In this document: in pieces, positions 43,573 through 55,912 of the stretch | Layout: every line of letters starts with the position of its first letter | Position numbering within the stretch: the stretch's first letter is position 1 | Assembly (NCBI GenBank): GCA_036417435.1 | Contig: CM070899.1 | Span: forward strand, 69,942,501 to 70,006,500 | From: Inia geoffrensis | Taxonomy: Eukaryota; Chordata; Mammalia; Artiodactyla; Iniidae | DNA length: 64,000 nucleotides | Direction: 5' to 3' | The notes under the pieces: generated by a model | Told to the model about the DNA's origin: nothing | The model's database searches: none | Seen by the model: only the letters and a program-made list of their open reading frames with translations | Position numbers and translations under genes: made by a program

Positions 43573-46500
43573 TCATCTAAAGCCCTTGTGTTTTTTTGTT
43601 TTGTTTTATTTTGTTTTTCCACTTTAGTGGACTTCTCTCAAAGGATTTAAACCTCTCTCAAGCAATTCTTAGAAATAAAATGATGAGCTATTGACCCTTT
43701 CCATGGAGCACACTCCTGGCTTTTATTCCCTAGGAGTTCAAAGGGACCTCTCATACTGGTGAGACACCAGTTAATAGGCAACATTTACTCTGACAAGGTA
43801 GAAACAATAACAGATTTCCTCTCAGCATTCAGGTGAGGTTAGAAAGAAGGAAAAAAAAGGAATTCAAGCATTAGACAGAAGGCATCTCTTAGATGAGTTC
43901 AAAACCAAAGGAACTCAGGCATCCAAATAGTACAGAACTAAGAAAATCCTTCTTAAAAGAAAAGACGAAGCTGAGATGTTCAATTCATACAACTTTTCAT
44001 GAATTTAAATTGAGAATTATAATATATATAATAATATATGGGTTTTGATGGTAATATAATAACAATGCTATTAATCAGTATTTTGAGCAGCCAATTATAC
44101 TCCCTGAAAGACAGGGAGGACGGAAATACAAAGTAAGGGAGTAAGGAGAATGAAGCCAGGAAAAGAACTCTGCAAGTATTATTTGTCTAGTGCTTGTCTG
44201 CTCATGGACACTAGCAGAAAACACTTTCAGAAATCTGTGTAGTGCTCATCTGGGAACTGGAGAGACATATGGATTTCCCTGGACTGGGCCACACTTGATA
44301 GTGATTAATAAAGTCCTGTTACATGAATGTTTAAAATAATTCAATCTTGATATTAAACTAACTGACAAAAAAAGGGGCTTTTTGCTCTTGTTGCTATCAT
44401 TTCACATTTATGTGGCATGCTGTTCTTACATATTTCTCCATAGACCCCTTATACAAAGATACCAGTCCTTTCTTCATTTACAGAATAAGATATAAAAGGT
44501 TTCCTTAAGTCAAAAAGCCCAAGTCTTTTACCCAACCATATATCAAATTTAGCATTTTTAGAGATTCAGCCATGTATTCCGTTTTCTATTTTAGTAGAAA
44601 GCCAAAAGGACTAGTTCATTCCACTTGGCTCTTCTGAAACCTACAACTCTTGAAGGCTAGGCATTTCTTTGCTAACTACGCAATGTCTTGTTATAGTCCC
44701 ATGACTTTTCTTTTAGTGCTTTGTGATTTATATATAAAGGAAAGGGGAAGAGATAAATTTTAGAGTGGTATTTTCCAAATATGGGTCAAACCCCTTCCTG
44801 TGGTTAAGGGATACTTGTTTCAAGGAGGCACTTACAATGCTTGCTTCCACACGCTCCCAGATTCAGATAGTCCCTAACAAGCCAATATTATATTTTATCC
44901 ATGTAAAAAGGTGAAAAATCTCTCCCGCTATCAACCTTTTTATCTTCTAATCTCTGAGAGCCTTTCTGTCTTGTAATGTACTTTATTTTTCCTATACATA
45001 AACTGCATTTCAGTTTTCTAATCTGCTAAGAACCCTTCTCTTTGCCCTTTTGGCTATAATATCAGAATCTAATTCAATTATAATTAGCTTGGTACAGTTT
45101 CCATTTTTTTGGCTTCTATTTTAGTTTGAAATATGGGATTAATAATCCAGAATGGGCATTCAGGGTCCTGCTCTGAAGTTGGTATGTAAGACTTGCCCTC
45201 ATAAGATAGAAGCAAAAGTGTAGAGAAATTTCTAGAGAGCTCCTTACTTCTACCCTCTCAAACTCTTATTTTGTATTTTGTTTATAGCCAGAGAGAGAGC
45301 GTCAAAGGATTTTGTCAGTCATGGAGAGGAAACCTCTATCCTGACAAAAAGGCTTTGGTCTCTTGTCATAATGCTAACCATAAACTGATCATTTCATTAA
45401 AAGAAACACCACCAACACAAGAATTCTAATAAACAGATTCCTTAGTCCCTAGGAAACCTCTTAACAGAGCAATGTGTAAAACAGCACAGTGCGAATATCA
45501 GAACAATTTGTCCTTGACAATCGTATAAATAGTTTAGGGCACATAGTCCTAAAAGTAAATTGTAGGTAGCGATTTGGGGGAGCAAGACTGAAAGAGTAAC
45601 TATTTTGCTGACGGGATCTGGCAGGCTTTCTATTCTAATGGTAGCTAGTTGTGTGACTCGTTAGAATTTCAACAATTTCTAAATGAATGCCAGTAGAGAT
45701 TATTAAGAAAAAAAAGTGTTTTCCATATGCCATCTTGGGCATCCTGGAAGGATTTCTACTTATTTGTTACCATCAAAAACCATTTTTACTAAACTTCCCC
45801 TTGTGAAATAATGTGAGGAAAATAATACAAAACATGCAAAACTCTATGAAGAAATGACTAAGTACAATTACAATTCAACAACATATTTTATTATGGATTT
45901 CACTTTCTTGTTAAACTAAAGTGAATTGAATGGCTTATAGAATCTTCCTAAAGTGGCATATTTGTTTAATTATGCCTTAGAAATAAAACTGTAGCCCAGC
46001 TAATGTGTGGAGAAAATGTGAAAATTTCAAGTATGCTTCTTGGCCTCTTCCTGTAGAAAATAGGAAAAATATTTTAAACTCAGTAGTTTTAATGTTTTGT
46101 AGTTAATAATCTTTGACCTTATGGTATGACATTATTTTTACTGCTGAAGATAAAATCACAGATGTAGGATTTATCAATTTACTGTATCTATCTGATTCAC
46201 ATTCTGATTTTGAGAAATGAAACATTATATTATAGTGTCAAAATGAAAGGAAATAAAAAGGCAGCCTTAAGAGCATTTGGATAACTTAACTATAAGTCGC
46301 TAGAGTCAAAGCTGCTAAGATTTAGTAATTTTTTTAAAGTTGGTAGGTTTTTTTTTGCACTTTACTATCTTTCCTAGTTTCACATAAGTACATAAGTGAG
46401 AAAAAGATCTATCCATTACAGAACCTCTCAAAAAATCATGTTTTGTTCATCTGCCAGACTTTTTCAGCAAATGTGTCTATGATGAATTTCTCTCTCCCCC

Positions 46501-46869
46501 ATCCTTCTCTTTCATTCCATCTCTATTTGAGAAAATACAGTTGCAGGATTGGCCTTAAAGAATTTTTTTTGGATGCACTGAGAGATCTGGAAGGCCAGAT
46601 GAAACATACTTATTACTACTTAAACTGTGTAGGAAGAGGAAAATTCAGGAGAAGATGACATTTATTAAGAACAGATACTAAATTCCCTTCCATTACTTTT
46701 GTACTCATTCTTTGTAATGAGTAGTTTATTTTCCAAATTCCTTTCATAGACATGTGTGTATGTTGAGATATATGATAGTCTTCTATACAGTCCTATGGAA
46801 ATAATAATTATAAAACTAAAATTTGTAAACCGAGAAATTATACTCTTGGACAACAGCCTCTAATTTTTC
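43573..46869. other. Unassigned 3.3-kb interval
   Basis: AT-rich. No named repeat, no exon and no CpG cluster seen. The plus frame at 46443-46658 has no recognisable domain. Confidence 0.45.
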
Positions 46870-47084
46870 CATTCTTCCCATCCATTACTCCAACTAGACT
46901 TTCTCTTCACTATCCTCGAGACCTTGTCTTAAACCTTCCACATTCTTCTCACTTTAATTTCCCCCTTACTGCCATAGTCTGAAATGACACTATTAATCCT
47001 TCTGCTGCAATCTTAACTTCTAAACCTTGTATTCTTGACGCTACCAATCATTTTAACCCCCAGCTCTGAATTATTCCAAACTTA
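46870..47084 (+). mobile_element. Possible L2 LINE relic
   Basis: CTCCAACTAGACTTTCTC, TTCCACATTCTTCTCACTTT and TACTGCCATAGTCTG have an L2 ORF2 flavour and precede L2 sequence on the other side of the CT repeat. Weak. Confidence 0.45.
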
Positions 47085-47108
47085 CTTTTTCTTTTTTCTT
47101 TTTCTTTT

Positions 47109-47176
<68 letters not shown>

Positions 47177-47197
47177 TTCTTTCTTTCTTTCTCTTTC

Positions 47198-47229
<32 letters not shown>

Positions 47230-47325
47230 TTTCTTTCTTTCTTTCTCGCTTTCTCTCTTTCTCTCTCTCTTTCTCTTCCTCTCTCTTTCTTTCTTTCTCT
47301 CTTTTTCTGTCTTTTTCCTTTTTTT
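47085..47325. repeat. (CTTT)n polypyrimidine microsatellite
   Basis: About 240 bases of CTTT with CTCT, TTTT and TCTC interruptions on the plus strand. It creates the Phe/Leu/Ser plus frame (47035-47484) and the Lys/Glu/Arg minus frame (47071-47373). Confidence 0.97.
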
Positions 47326-47569
47326 GGTTACTATGCAGGGATCAAAGAACAAGGTATAAGTAAGATAATTCACATTGTTAGAAATATATTATTACCAATA
47401 TCATTAGTCTTTTTAGTTACCTCCTCAAACTTATCCTTTCAGCTTTACCTAAGCAGAAAAAGTAGTCTCCAAATCTTTATCTGACATGTTTACCTGAGTT
47501 CCCAGAGGGCTACAAAATCAAAATCATCAAAATAAACTTATTATACCCATCTCAAATAAAAGATATCCA

Positions 47570-48065
47570 CTGTATTTCCTCTCACATTCTCATCTCTGAT
47601 GGTACCTTCACTATCCACAATTTACTACTCAGGGTCATCCTAAGTTTCTCCCTCATCCACCAGTCACCACGGTAACTCAAACTCTGGCTCTACCTTTACA
47701 CAAAATCAGAGAGACCTGCATACTATCAATTAAAATATGAGGCAGAAAGAACAATGAGCAAGTCTAAGGTGGAAACCTTAGAGTTATTTCCCAACATCTC
47801 TTTCTTACTCAATTCCCAAATCCAATCTGTCACCCAAGAATTCTTGTTGAATCTCCTTCAAAAATGTGTCTTGAATTGATCTTATTTTATCTCTAATGAC
47901 AATGCCTTAAAGCCTATCTTTTTCATTTCCTGCCTGGTATATTGCAATAGATGCCCGACTCTTCTCCATGCCTCCAGTCTTCTTTGTTCTCAACCTTTCC
48001 CAATATTACAACCACATTTTTTTTCTATAACATATCCACCTAAATTTTTGATGACTTCTTATTTG
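47570..48065 (+). mobile_element. L2 LINE relic
   Basis: L2 order: CATTCTCATCTCTGATGG, CTCCCTCATCCACCAGTCACC, CCAAATCCAATCTGTCACCC, ATTGATCTTATTTTATCTC, CCTGGTATATTGCAATAGATG. Frames are broken. A hAT element follows and L2 resumes at 48560. Confidence 0.7.
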
Positions 48066-48071
48066 CTAAAT

Positions 48072-48330
48072 CAAGGGTCTACAAACTTTTTGGCTGTGTA
48101 ACCCAGTAGGAAAAAAGGTTGAGCAGGCACTACAAATGCATGTACAGATATTTATAAATTGCATACATGTACCACAAATATATACTTTGTGCTACAAAAT
48201 ATACTTCCAAAAACAAAATTTTAGAAATGAGATAATACAACTATAAAATTTTAATATTTTCTTTCTGCACCCTAATGTGTTCTCTTTTATCACTCATCAG
48301 GTTCAAACATCCCATTTTGGAGACCATTGG
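48072..48330. mobile_element. hAT-like DNA transposon with imperfect inverted ends
   Basis: Left end CAAGGGTCTACAAACTTTTTGG and right end CCATTTTGGAGACCATTG are near inverted repeats of each other, and the interior is AT-rich with no coding remains. The end motif is of the MER1/Charlie type. Subfamily unknown. Confidence 0.55.
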
Positions 48331-48332
48331 TG

Positions 48333-48542
48333 CAGTCCAGGCTCTCTTAATCTTGGACTACTGACATTTCAGCTAGAAAATTCTTTTTGGTGTGGAGGGT
48401 GCTATCCTATTCATCATAGGATATTTAGCATTATCTCTGGATTCTCACTAGATGCCAGTGGCACCCATCCCCAAGATATTTGTCTCCAGATATTGTCAAA
48501 TGTTCCTCAGGGACAAAAATTGCCTCTGGTTGAGAACAACTG
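48333..48542 (-). mobile_element. MER5A-like hAT-Charlie DNA transposon
   Basis: Reversed MER5A order: CAGTCCAGGCTCTCTTAATC, TTGGACTACTGACATTTCAG, ATTCTTTTTGGTGTGGAGGG, GCATTATCTCTGGATTCTC, ACTAGATGCCAGTGGCACCC, TTGTCAAATGTTCCTCAGGG, ending GGTTGAGAACAACTG. The plus frame at 48277-48558 crosses it by chance. Confidence 0.9.
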
Positions 48543-48559
48543 GTCTCATAGAGGATAAA

Positions 48560-48960
48560 ATAGAAAGAAATAAGCCCGATTTATAAACCCATGTGTGGTC
48601 TCTAGCTTTGTCTCACACTACATCCTCCAGATATATACCCTCCATTGTACATTTTCACAACACTCCAACTTTATTCATGTTATTATCTCCATTCAGAATC
48701 CATTCCTATCCCTCTTTCTTTGAACAAGAAACAACTCAAATAACACCTTCTGTCTGCAGAAGAGGTTACTTCTATTGCACTTGTAAATTTACTATTCTCT
48801 CTCTGTATCTACATATCTGTACCTATCTATCTGTCACAATGTTTATTTCTAATTAGGTTGAGCTCTCTTTCAGGTTAATAGAATGTATATGTTATCATCC
48901 AGTGCCTGCTTTTCACTGATCAGTTGTGTTTCGCACTGAGTAAATTCTGAAATGACTCAC
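48560..48960 (+). mobile_element. L2 LINE 3' region relic
   Basis: CTTTGAACAAGAAACAACTC and AGGTTGAGCTCTCTTTCAGG agree with the L2 3' region, and CAGTGCCTGCTTTTCACTG with its end. Diverged. Likely the distal part of the 47570 L2. Confidence 0.65.
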
Positions 48961-49064
48961 ATAATTCTTGCAAGATTATGTCGTCTCTCTCAATTGCATA
49001 GAGGTACAACTTTATTTTTTTTCCTGAGCTATTTTCTCTGTTTCTCTGTCTCTATCTTTCCCCC

Positions 49065-49071
49065 TCTCTCT

Positions 49072-49121
<50 letters not shown>
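49065..49121. repeat. (CT)n microsatellite
   Basis: CT dinucleotides, about 22 pure units, giving the Ser/Leu plus frame (48952-49167) and the Arg/Glu minus frame (49052-49279). Confidence 0.97.
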
Positions 49122-49124
<3 letters not shown>

Positions 49125-49569
49125 TTTTCCTGCGCCATGTATACAACTTTGGCAATTAGCCTCTTAATTTTACCTACAGAACCAGTTTCTTTAAACACAA
49201 CAAAACATTTTATTACTGAATTATTTAGTTCAGATGAGTAAATAATTGTCAACACTTCCCTTTGTTTTATATGATACAAACTTGGTTTTTTTGCAGAGCC
49301 TCACAGCTTCATTGCACATGATCTTACATTCCATTCTACCCATCAGACTGAAGGAAATGAATTGGAAAGGGCCAGTCTCCTTCATATAGGCAGTGTTGAT
49401 AACTAGTCACAGTGTATTTTAGGAGTATGATATAGTTGATCTATTGCTGCTTGTTGATGTTTTGTATTCCTTTAACATATATCATATGAAATAGTATGAA
49501 ATTTAAGGATATACAGAAAAAGATTAAGTGAATTAAAAAATAAAGCAGGTTGTGTACAGTGTTCATACA

Positions 49570-49760
49570 GGTTATTTTCATTCCTTCAACAAATTCATGG
49601 ATCATCTATTTGTCAGAGACCACATTAGGCAAACTGTTTATAGCAGTCACAAACCTTACACTCATGGTGCTTATAATCTAGGGGTGGGATTAAGTTTTAC
49701 ATAATTATATAAATAATTATTTAACTATAATTGTGATACGAATTCTGAAGGAAATTTATG
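49570..49760 (-). mobile_element. L2 LINE 3'-end relic
   Basis: Reversed L2 3' end: TCATTCCTTCAACAAATTCATGG, CATCTATTTGTCAGAGACC, TGGTGCTTATAATCTAGGGG, then degraded. Confidence 0.75.
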
Positions 49761-50209
49761 AATTCTGATTTATTTAAAGTTATTTATCTTTATACAAATA
49801 GAAAAGATATATATCTGTATCTATCTAGCTATACTGGAAAAAAATACATATACATATATAGATACGGCTATATCACCATATGTATGGGTATGTATATATA
49901 AATATAATAGTGACATATATGGTTAAAAACTAATAGGAAGTATAACTAAACTTTGGTATTAGCTTTTTATGAGTTTGTGAATGGATTTTTTTTCTTTAGG
50001 AATTTTTTTTTTTTAGTATTTTCAGTAAGTCCTAAAATGACCCTGTATTACTTCTGAAAATAATTAGAAAATAAATATTTAAAATAAAAACTCCTTTAAC
50101 ATACAATAAAATGCTCATATCTGATAACAGAGAACAAAGGCTTTAAATAAAAACCTGGTTAAGAAAGTGTTTTATAAGATTTAAAGACTTTTGGTGGCTT
50201 TGTTGCTTC
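49761..50209. other. Unassigned AT-rich sequence
   Basis: Several short TA runs (49800-49910). No gene or family seen. Confidence 0.4.
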
Positions 50210-50570
50210 CAACTTTGAAAGAGAGAAGACTGTCACTCAGGGTCATACAGGGAGTTGCACTGGGGGTGGGGGCGAAGGTACCACAAGCTGGAGCTATACC
50301 TAGGGGGCAGTTTAGGTGTGGTGAGTGGGGTGGAGTTAGCTAGGTTTCTGGGGTTCTCTCTGGATCGGCTAATTTGAGTAATTTCCTGGACTCTAGAACA
50401 TAAGAGCTGTCTCTAGTTATCTGGTACCTGGTCATGGTGTGATTCGGGTGGGTGCATAGTGATCCTGGTGTGTGAGAGAGCCCCCCAAAGTGGTTGTGGT
50501 ATGGACTTAATCAGCTGCTTGTGGTGAACTGATGGTCTTCTAGCTAGGGCTTCAAACTGGGTTAAGATAG
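50210..50570. other. GC-richer G/T-biased block of unknown origin
   Basis: Plus-strand G and T predominate (for example GTTGCACTGGGGGTGGGGG, GGTGTGGTGAGTGGGGTGG, GGTCATGGTGTGATTCGGG). It may be an LTR or an internal fragment of an old retroelement, though I cannot place it. No open frame of interest. Confidence 0.5.
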
Positions 50571-50999
50571 CATTTCAAAAAAAAAAACACAGAAAAACAA
50601 AAAAAAACCAAACCAAAAATACCCCACTAAACTATATTACAAGGAGGTTATGCATCGACTTAGTCACAATAAACTATAAATAATACAAGTATTTTGCTAT
50701 TGAAAGAAAAGAACACTTGGAAAACATTTTATTCTATTAGGAAAAGAGAAAAACAGTACCACTGTTATGAAAATATCTGAAATGGGGAGATGAAAGAACC
50801 ATTAATTAAAAGAAAAATTAAAAGAAAAATTTTACTATCTTCCAGTTTTGCCTAGAGTTAACTAAAATCATGTTTTTTTCATCAATGAATGAAGTACTAC
50901 TGAAGATATTAAACTGAAATTTGAATGATCTCTGCCTCATGCTTGTCATCTATTCTGAAAGTGATTATTGTTATTTAAAAAAATAAGAATAATCTTTAA
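50571..50999. other. A-rich sequence, unassigned
   Basis: Starts with A/AAC runs (50578-50620) that could be a retroelement tail for the block to the left. Otherwise nothing seen. Confidence 0.45.
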
Positions 51000-51245
51000 A
51001 TTTTATTGAATGTTTACTACATGCCAAGCAATGTGCTAAGCCCTTTGCATGAGTTATCTGTTTTAATCTTCATAACATTCCTAATGAAATACATATTTTC
51101 ATTGTTTGGTTTAAACTGATAGGCCAATTAGGCTTAGAGAGGTTAAGTGATTTAACTAAGGCCATTCAGCTAATAACAGGCAGACCCTGCCTTCAACTCC
51201 AGGTTTAACTAAATTCAAGGCCCTTATTCTTAAACACTATGCTAT
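51000..51245 (-). mobile_element. MIR SINE relic
   Basis: Near complete reversed MIR: TTGAATGTTTACTACATGCC, AAGCAATGTGCTAAGCCC, TTTAATCTTCATAACATTCC, GCTTAGAGAGGTTAAGTGA, GGCCATTCAGCTAATAACAGG, ATTCTTAAACACTATGCTATG. Confidence 0.92.
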
Positions 51246-54200
51246 GGGTTATAAATGACAAACAGATAGATGATAGATGGTTGCTAGATTGATGACTATA
51301 TTATTAATTAATAGATTGATAGAGACAGAGAGATAGTAAAGGAGGGAAACACATTATGTAATTTTGTGTTCCATTTCACCCAACCATTCAATACTGTGAT
51401 GAGAGGGGAGTGATAGGCAAATACTTACTTGTCTCCCAGCTACTGTGAACATTCAGAGAAAGAAAAAAAGGAAACATTTATGATTTAAAATAAATTCCTA
51501 AAAATCATCTGCATGTGCTATATTTGGTTCATCAACAGGGGAAAAAATAGACACATGCATTGAAAATGAAATATCTATGCTAAATGTCTTTGATATCCTG
51601 CCAGATTTACCCACAGAAGGTCTTGACTATAAACAAACAGCCACTTACACATGTATGACCCTGGAAAGAAGACTGAGTGGGCACAAAATGGTGTCGGTTT
51701 TATCTTGGGTTTTTGATTCATTTTGAGCTGTCAGATTTTCACCTCCTTTCAAGGAAAAGAAAAACAGGAACTGTGATTCTGCTTTTAGCATTGGAGGAAA
51801 GAATTGCATAACCATTTCCAAGTAGCTGACTTATACCTTTGCTAATGGAGAGGGTTGTTTTCAAGCATGAAATAGCATTTTGTAGCAGAAATGGCAATGT
51901 GACAACTACCATTCCAATGAATATAGACACTTCCTACACTTGGTTTTAATCACATCTCAGTCAGATCATAATATTTATTAACTATTCAGAACACCTCCTA
52001 AATCTTGTGGTGCTCTAACTCTTTTTGGTTTCTCCTTTACTGTGAGAGGGATTGTGTTTTCTTGAAAATGGCTTTAAAGACTTGAGTACTGGTTTATATA
52101 GGGATGCAAACAGAAACTTAGATTTTAATCTCCTTAAAAGCAGACCCCATGCCCTAAACTTCTTCAGGATCACTTCATTCTCAAACCAAAAAGCCACTAA
52201 CTCAATATTAAGAATATTTGGTCAGATGGTCAATAAATATTGGTTGGTTGATAACACTCAAAATGAATTGTTTCCCAAACTAAGATTTAGATCTTTTATT
52301 ATAATAATGCAAATATCCACCTACAACACAGTGTTAGTTAATATTCTATAATCTATTTATAGCAGCATTTCTATTTGCACTATTTTGCATGAAAATTTAA
52401 AAATGAAAAAGCTGCTTGTGTTTTTAAAAAGATATTTAATGTTTACTCTAACTCCAAATGATTGTTTTATTTAAACATATTTTTATTGGTTGCTCAGAAA
52501 TACATCTCACATAGAATTTACTCCAGAAAAAATGGAAATGGAAACTATTAAATATTCAAATACTACTTGTTTTGTTTTTTTTGGGGGGGGGTGTTGTTTA
52601 TGTAACATTCTGCAATTTAAATACAGAGTTTTTTTCATCAGTGTAATTGATTTTTACTTTTATAAGCTTAGTGAAGAAAAAGGGAAAAGGAAGGAATTAA
52701 CACAGGCATTTTAACATATACTTAAGAATTTATTATATTTTATATGGATACCATATTTCATAATAAGCCCTATTATATTTAGGCAAAAGTAAAATGTTTT
52801 AAAAATTAATTTTTTAGTTTGTCCAAAAGTTTATCATAGGAATCTTGGGATCATATTTTTAAAATATGATTGAATTAAATGTCCTTATTTGCTACAGTGT
52901 GACATAACTTTTAAAAGCAAAGAACATTATGCACATTAGAAAAGTCCATCTTCTAATAAGTAAATACTTAATTTGGGTGAAGCAATTCTAATATGATTCA
53001 CAAAGAGCCAAGGGAAGCAATGTACTTCTCTTGTGACTGAATTTAGAATCGCTATGTCTTTGATTTTACACTGAAAATTCATTAAGGCTTTCTGATTGAC
53101 AGCTATTTAGGGTCCAGGGACTGCTATATTAGAATAGCTATGAAAATGCAAAAGACCAATATTCTAAATTTCTGTCACTATGAGACTTGTGATCATCACT
53201 AAAAAATATTTTAAAACTAAGTTATTTAAAGCTATCAGCCATTTTGATTTAGCTGTCACACATATAGATGTAAAACAATCAACTACTTAGCAAATATTAA
53301 GTGCTTCTATACCACATGCCCAGCAGAACACCCTCAATCCTTGGCTTAACTTTCACTACAATTTTTTCTTCATCACTTCAGTTTTGTCTTCGTAAAATAG
53401 AAATAATGAATTGTCTTATGTCTAATTCACAAGAGTATTTAAGACTAAATAACATCATATTATTTACTGATGATATGACCACATTGTCACTCTCTAAAAG
53501 AGACAGGAAAGATAACTGCCTCTACTATCTTTGTTGGAAATAATGATTTAAACTATTAAAAAATGAAGTCATCTTTTTGTAGATATCTCTTCAATTTGGG
53601 CATTTTATTTCCAATAATCTTATATAATAGTCTACACCTTGAGCTACTCAGTAACACTTTTAGAAATTAATTTTTTCTGGAACATTCAGCAGGTCAATTT
53701 TTTCTGGAACATTCAGCCAAAATTGAATATTCCAAAATATCTTTATGATTCATATTGTTATTTATCTGTGTTAGCTACCTGGAAATAGCTGCTCTGAAAA
53801 TCTTTCAGCCCCCAATCATCTTAGTCAACTCTGCATGATAAGATTTGGGAGATTAAAGAAGCCAATAAACTGTGTTAGAGAGAACCTCCAAGGATTTATT
53901 GAGATAATCTCTTGAATTTTTCTATAGGCCGCTTTGAAACCCACTTCTGGGTAGAGATGTGACTTTTTCTTATGTTAAAGAAATCATTTTCAAAAGGCTT
54001 CTAAGTTTTCCCAAACGAATGCCAAACTTTTCATCTACTCTTCAAGATTCCGAAGCCTATGGATTCACTTTCAAGTAGCAACTCAGAAGAGACTCCAAAG
54101 AAGAGTCTTCAGTACAAATGCCCGACATCCTCTCATGGTCATCTTCCACAGGGCACCTTCCACAGGGCAGTCATAGCTACACGTGTGCTGGCCCACGTGG

Positions 54201-54639
54201 CTCCGCCCTACTCCAGGCTTGGATTTCTGCTTTCATTTACAATTTTTCCTAGTCCTACCTCTTTACCTTGTTTATATTGCATTATTATTTTGTGATATGT
54301 GTAAACTGTTTCAAATTGCTTGTGGAAGAAAACAGAGAATAAACAAACAAGACCCCATGATATTACACGTGGAGATATTTAGAGGGTCCTTCTGAGAAAA
54401 GGTGCAGTTCAACATAATTTAACAAGCAGACTACAGGTAAGTGAGTTGTGCTCCAACACTGCATTTGTAGGCAGTGGACTGGAATTCAGACTTTTTTTTC
54501 TGTGAAAACAGTGCTATGGAAATAAGTTTTTGGATGTAAATAGTTGGCAGTTATTGTACAACCTATTTAACCCATGATATAACTTACATAAACATTATTT
54601 GTCCCGAAAAATACTTAAACAATATTGTTTCAATGAATG
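51246..54639. other. 3.4-kb interval with almost no recognisable repeat
   Basis: AT-rich. Holds the 27-bp tandem at 53669-53717. No gene is visible. The frames at 51739-51930, 52052-52351, 52490-52714, 53301-53543 and 54059-54395 have no domain or splicing support. Confidence 0.5.
53669..53717. repeat. 27-bp tandem duplication
   Basis: AATTTTTTCTGGAACATTCAGC is present twice exactly (53669-53690, 53696-53717), with AGGTC between, so the period is 27 bases. Confidence 0.95.
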
Positions 54640-54785
54640 TTATTAAATAAACCAAATTGAAAAATGAGTCCTTATATAATATATTTGTCTTTCTCCTTTT
54701 TGGTCAGGAACTGTGTCTTACTTATTATCACATTTCCATTGAGTAACACAGTGGGAGTGCAGAATGCTCTAGAAATGTTCATGAG
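54640..54785 (+). mobile_element. Possible L2 3'-end relic
   Basis: GTCAGGAACTGTGTCTTAC and TGAGTAACACAGTGGGAGTG recall the L2 3' end. Weak. Confidence 0.4.
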
Positions 54786-55411
54786 TGATGGAAAGAAGAA
54801 TAAATAACTGCAAGCAGGGAAAAAAGATACCTGAAGCATGTAAAAGCATAGAGTCAAGGTTACAGAAACCAAGGGCACTGAGTCTCTGCTTTGTCTAATT
54901 GTAACAAAACACATAGATTTCTATTTCCAAGAAAAAGAAATGGAGGCTGAAGAGAAAAGAAAGAGTTTTTTCCTTAGGTTAGTATGCAAGACCTGGGAGG
55001 AAAAAAGGAAATAAGTATTTACAAATATATATGTGTTCATATGATTAAAAAAAAAGACTTCATTAAACAAATAAACTGAATTTAGAAGTAAATTGTAAAG
55101 AAAAAAGTGGGAGTATGTCATTTGTACCATTCCTTTGAGAGAGAAGAAAGGCAACAGTAGTGAAGATTTTCATGTAGTGTCGCATGCTGGCCACAACCAA
55201 ATGGTACCATCATCACAGCAACACTCACTTGAATAAATCTGTGTGAAGACTACGAAACTAGAGAATGAATTTAGGATGATGGGAAAAAAGAAGCTATGTC
55301 ATGTGGCCATCTGAGTGTACTAGGTATTAATGAAGATGTGTTCCTATCACCACATTTGGTGTTATAGAAAAGGAAATTTTATTATTACTTGCTTTTCCCT
55401 TCCACAACAAG

Positions 55412-55418
<7 letters not shown>
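54786..55418. other. Unassigned sequence
   Basis: No gene or named repeat. The minus frame at 54921-55154 has no support. Confidence 0.45.

Positions 55419-55448
<30 letters not shown>
55419..55448. repeat. (TA)n microsatellite
   Basis: About 15 TA units, flanked by AAGTGTTTTATATA and TATAAACACTTTT, which makes a palindrome: the outer arms AAGTGTTTA/TAAACACTT are nearly complementary. Confidence 0.95.
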
Positions 55449-55451
<3 letters not shown>

Positions 55452-55799
55452 ACTTTTTTCTCATGTTAGCTCAAAACAGATCTGATTTCTTAAAAACACC
55501 TTTTATTTCATATTGATATTATTTGAAGACTAAAAAGAGGACATCTTCCCAGAGATTAGCCTGGAGCCTGTCAAAATGGCTGAAGGTCAAGATTAGAAGG
55601 CAAGTGAATGTACAGGCTGTGAAATTAGGAGCTATCATGGTCTCCTGATTGACACTGACATTAGATCATGTCTTCCTGCCCCTTCAAGTTTTCTGGCATC
55701 TCTCCTTCCACCAACAACTACATACTTTGTAATTATGACTATGCCAAAGAATTCAGAATCTTCAAATCTGTGTTACTGAAGTCTACATTTAGCATTATT

Positions 55800-55912
55800 T
55801 GTACATTTTAAAATAGAGACATTAAATAATTTTTCCTAAAATACACTGTTAATGACAGAACGAGGGCTAGTATTCTAGGTTCTCTAGAATCTTGTTTAAC
55901 ACTTCTAAAATT
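55800..55912 (-). mobile_element. MIR SINE relic
   Basis: Reversed MIR: AATAGAGACATTAAATAA, ACTGTTAATGACAGAACGAGGG, CTAGTATTCTAGGTTC. Weak but in order. Confidence 0.5.

Noticed and set aside
47035..47484. 149-codon Phe/Leu/Ser protein and its Lys/Glu/Arg shadow
   Set aside because: Translation of a (CTTT)n tract.
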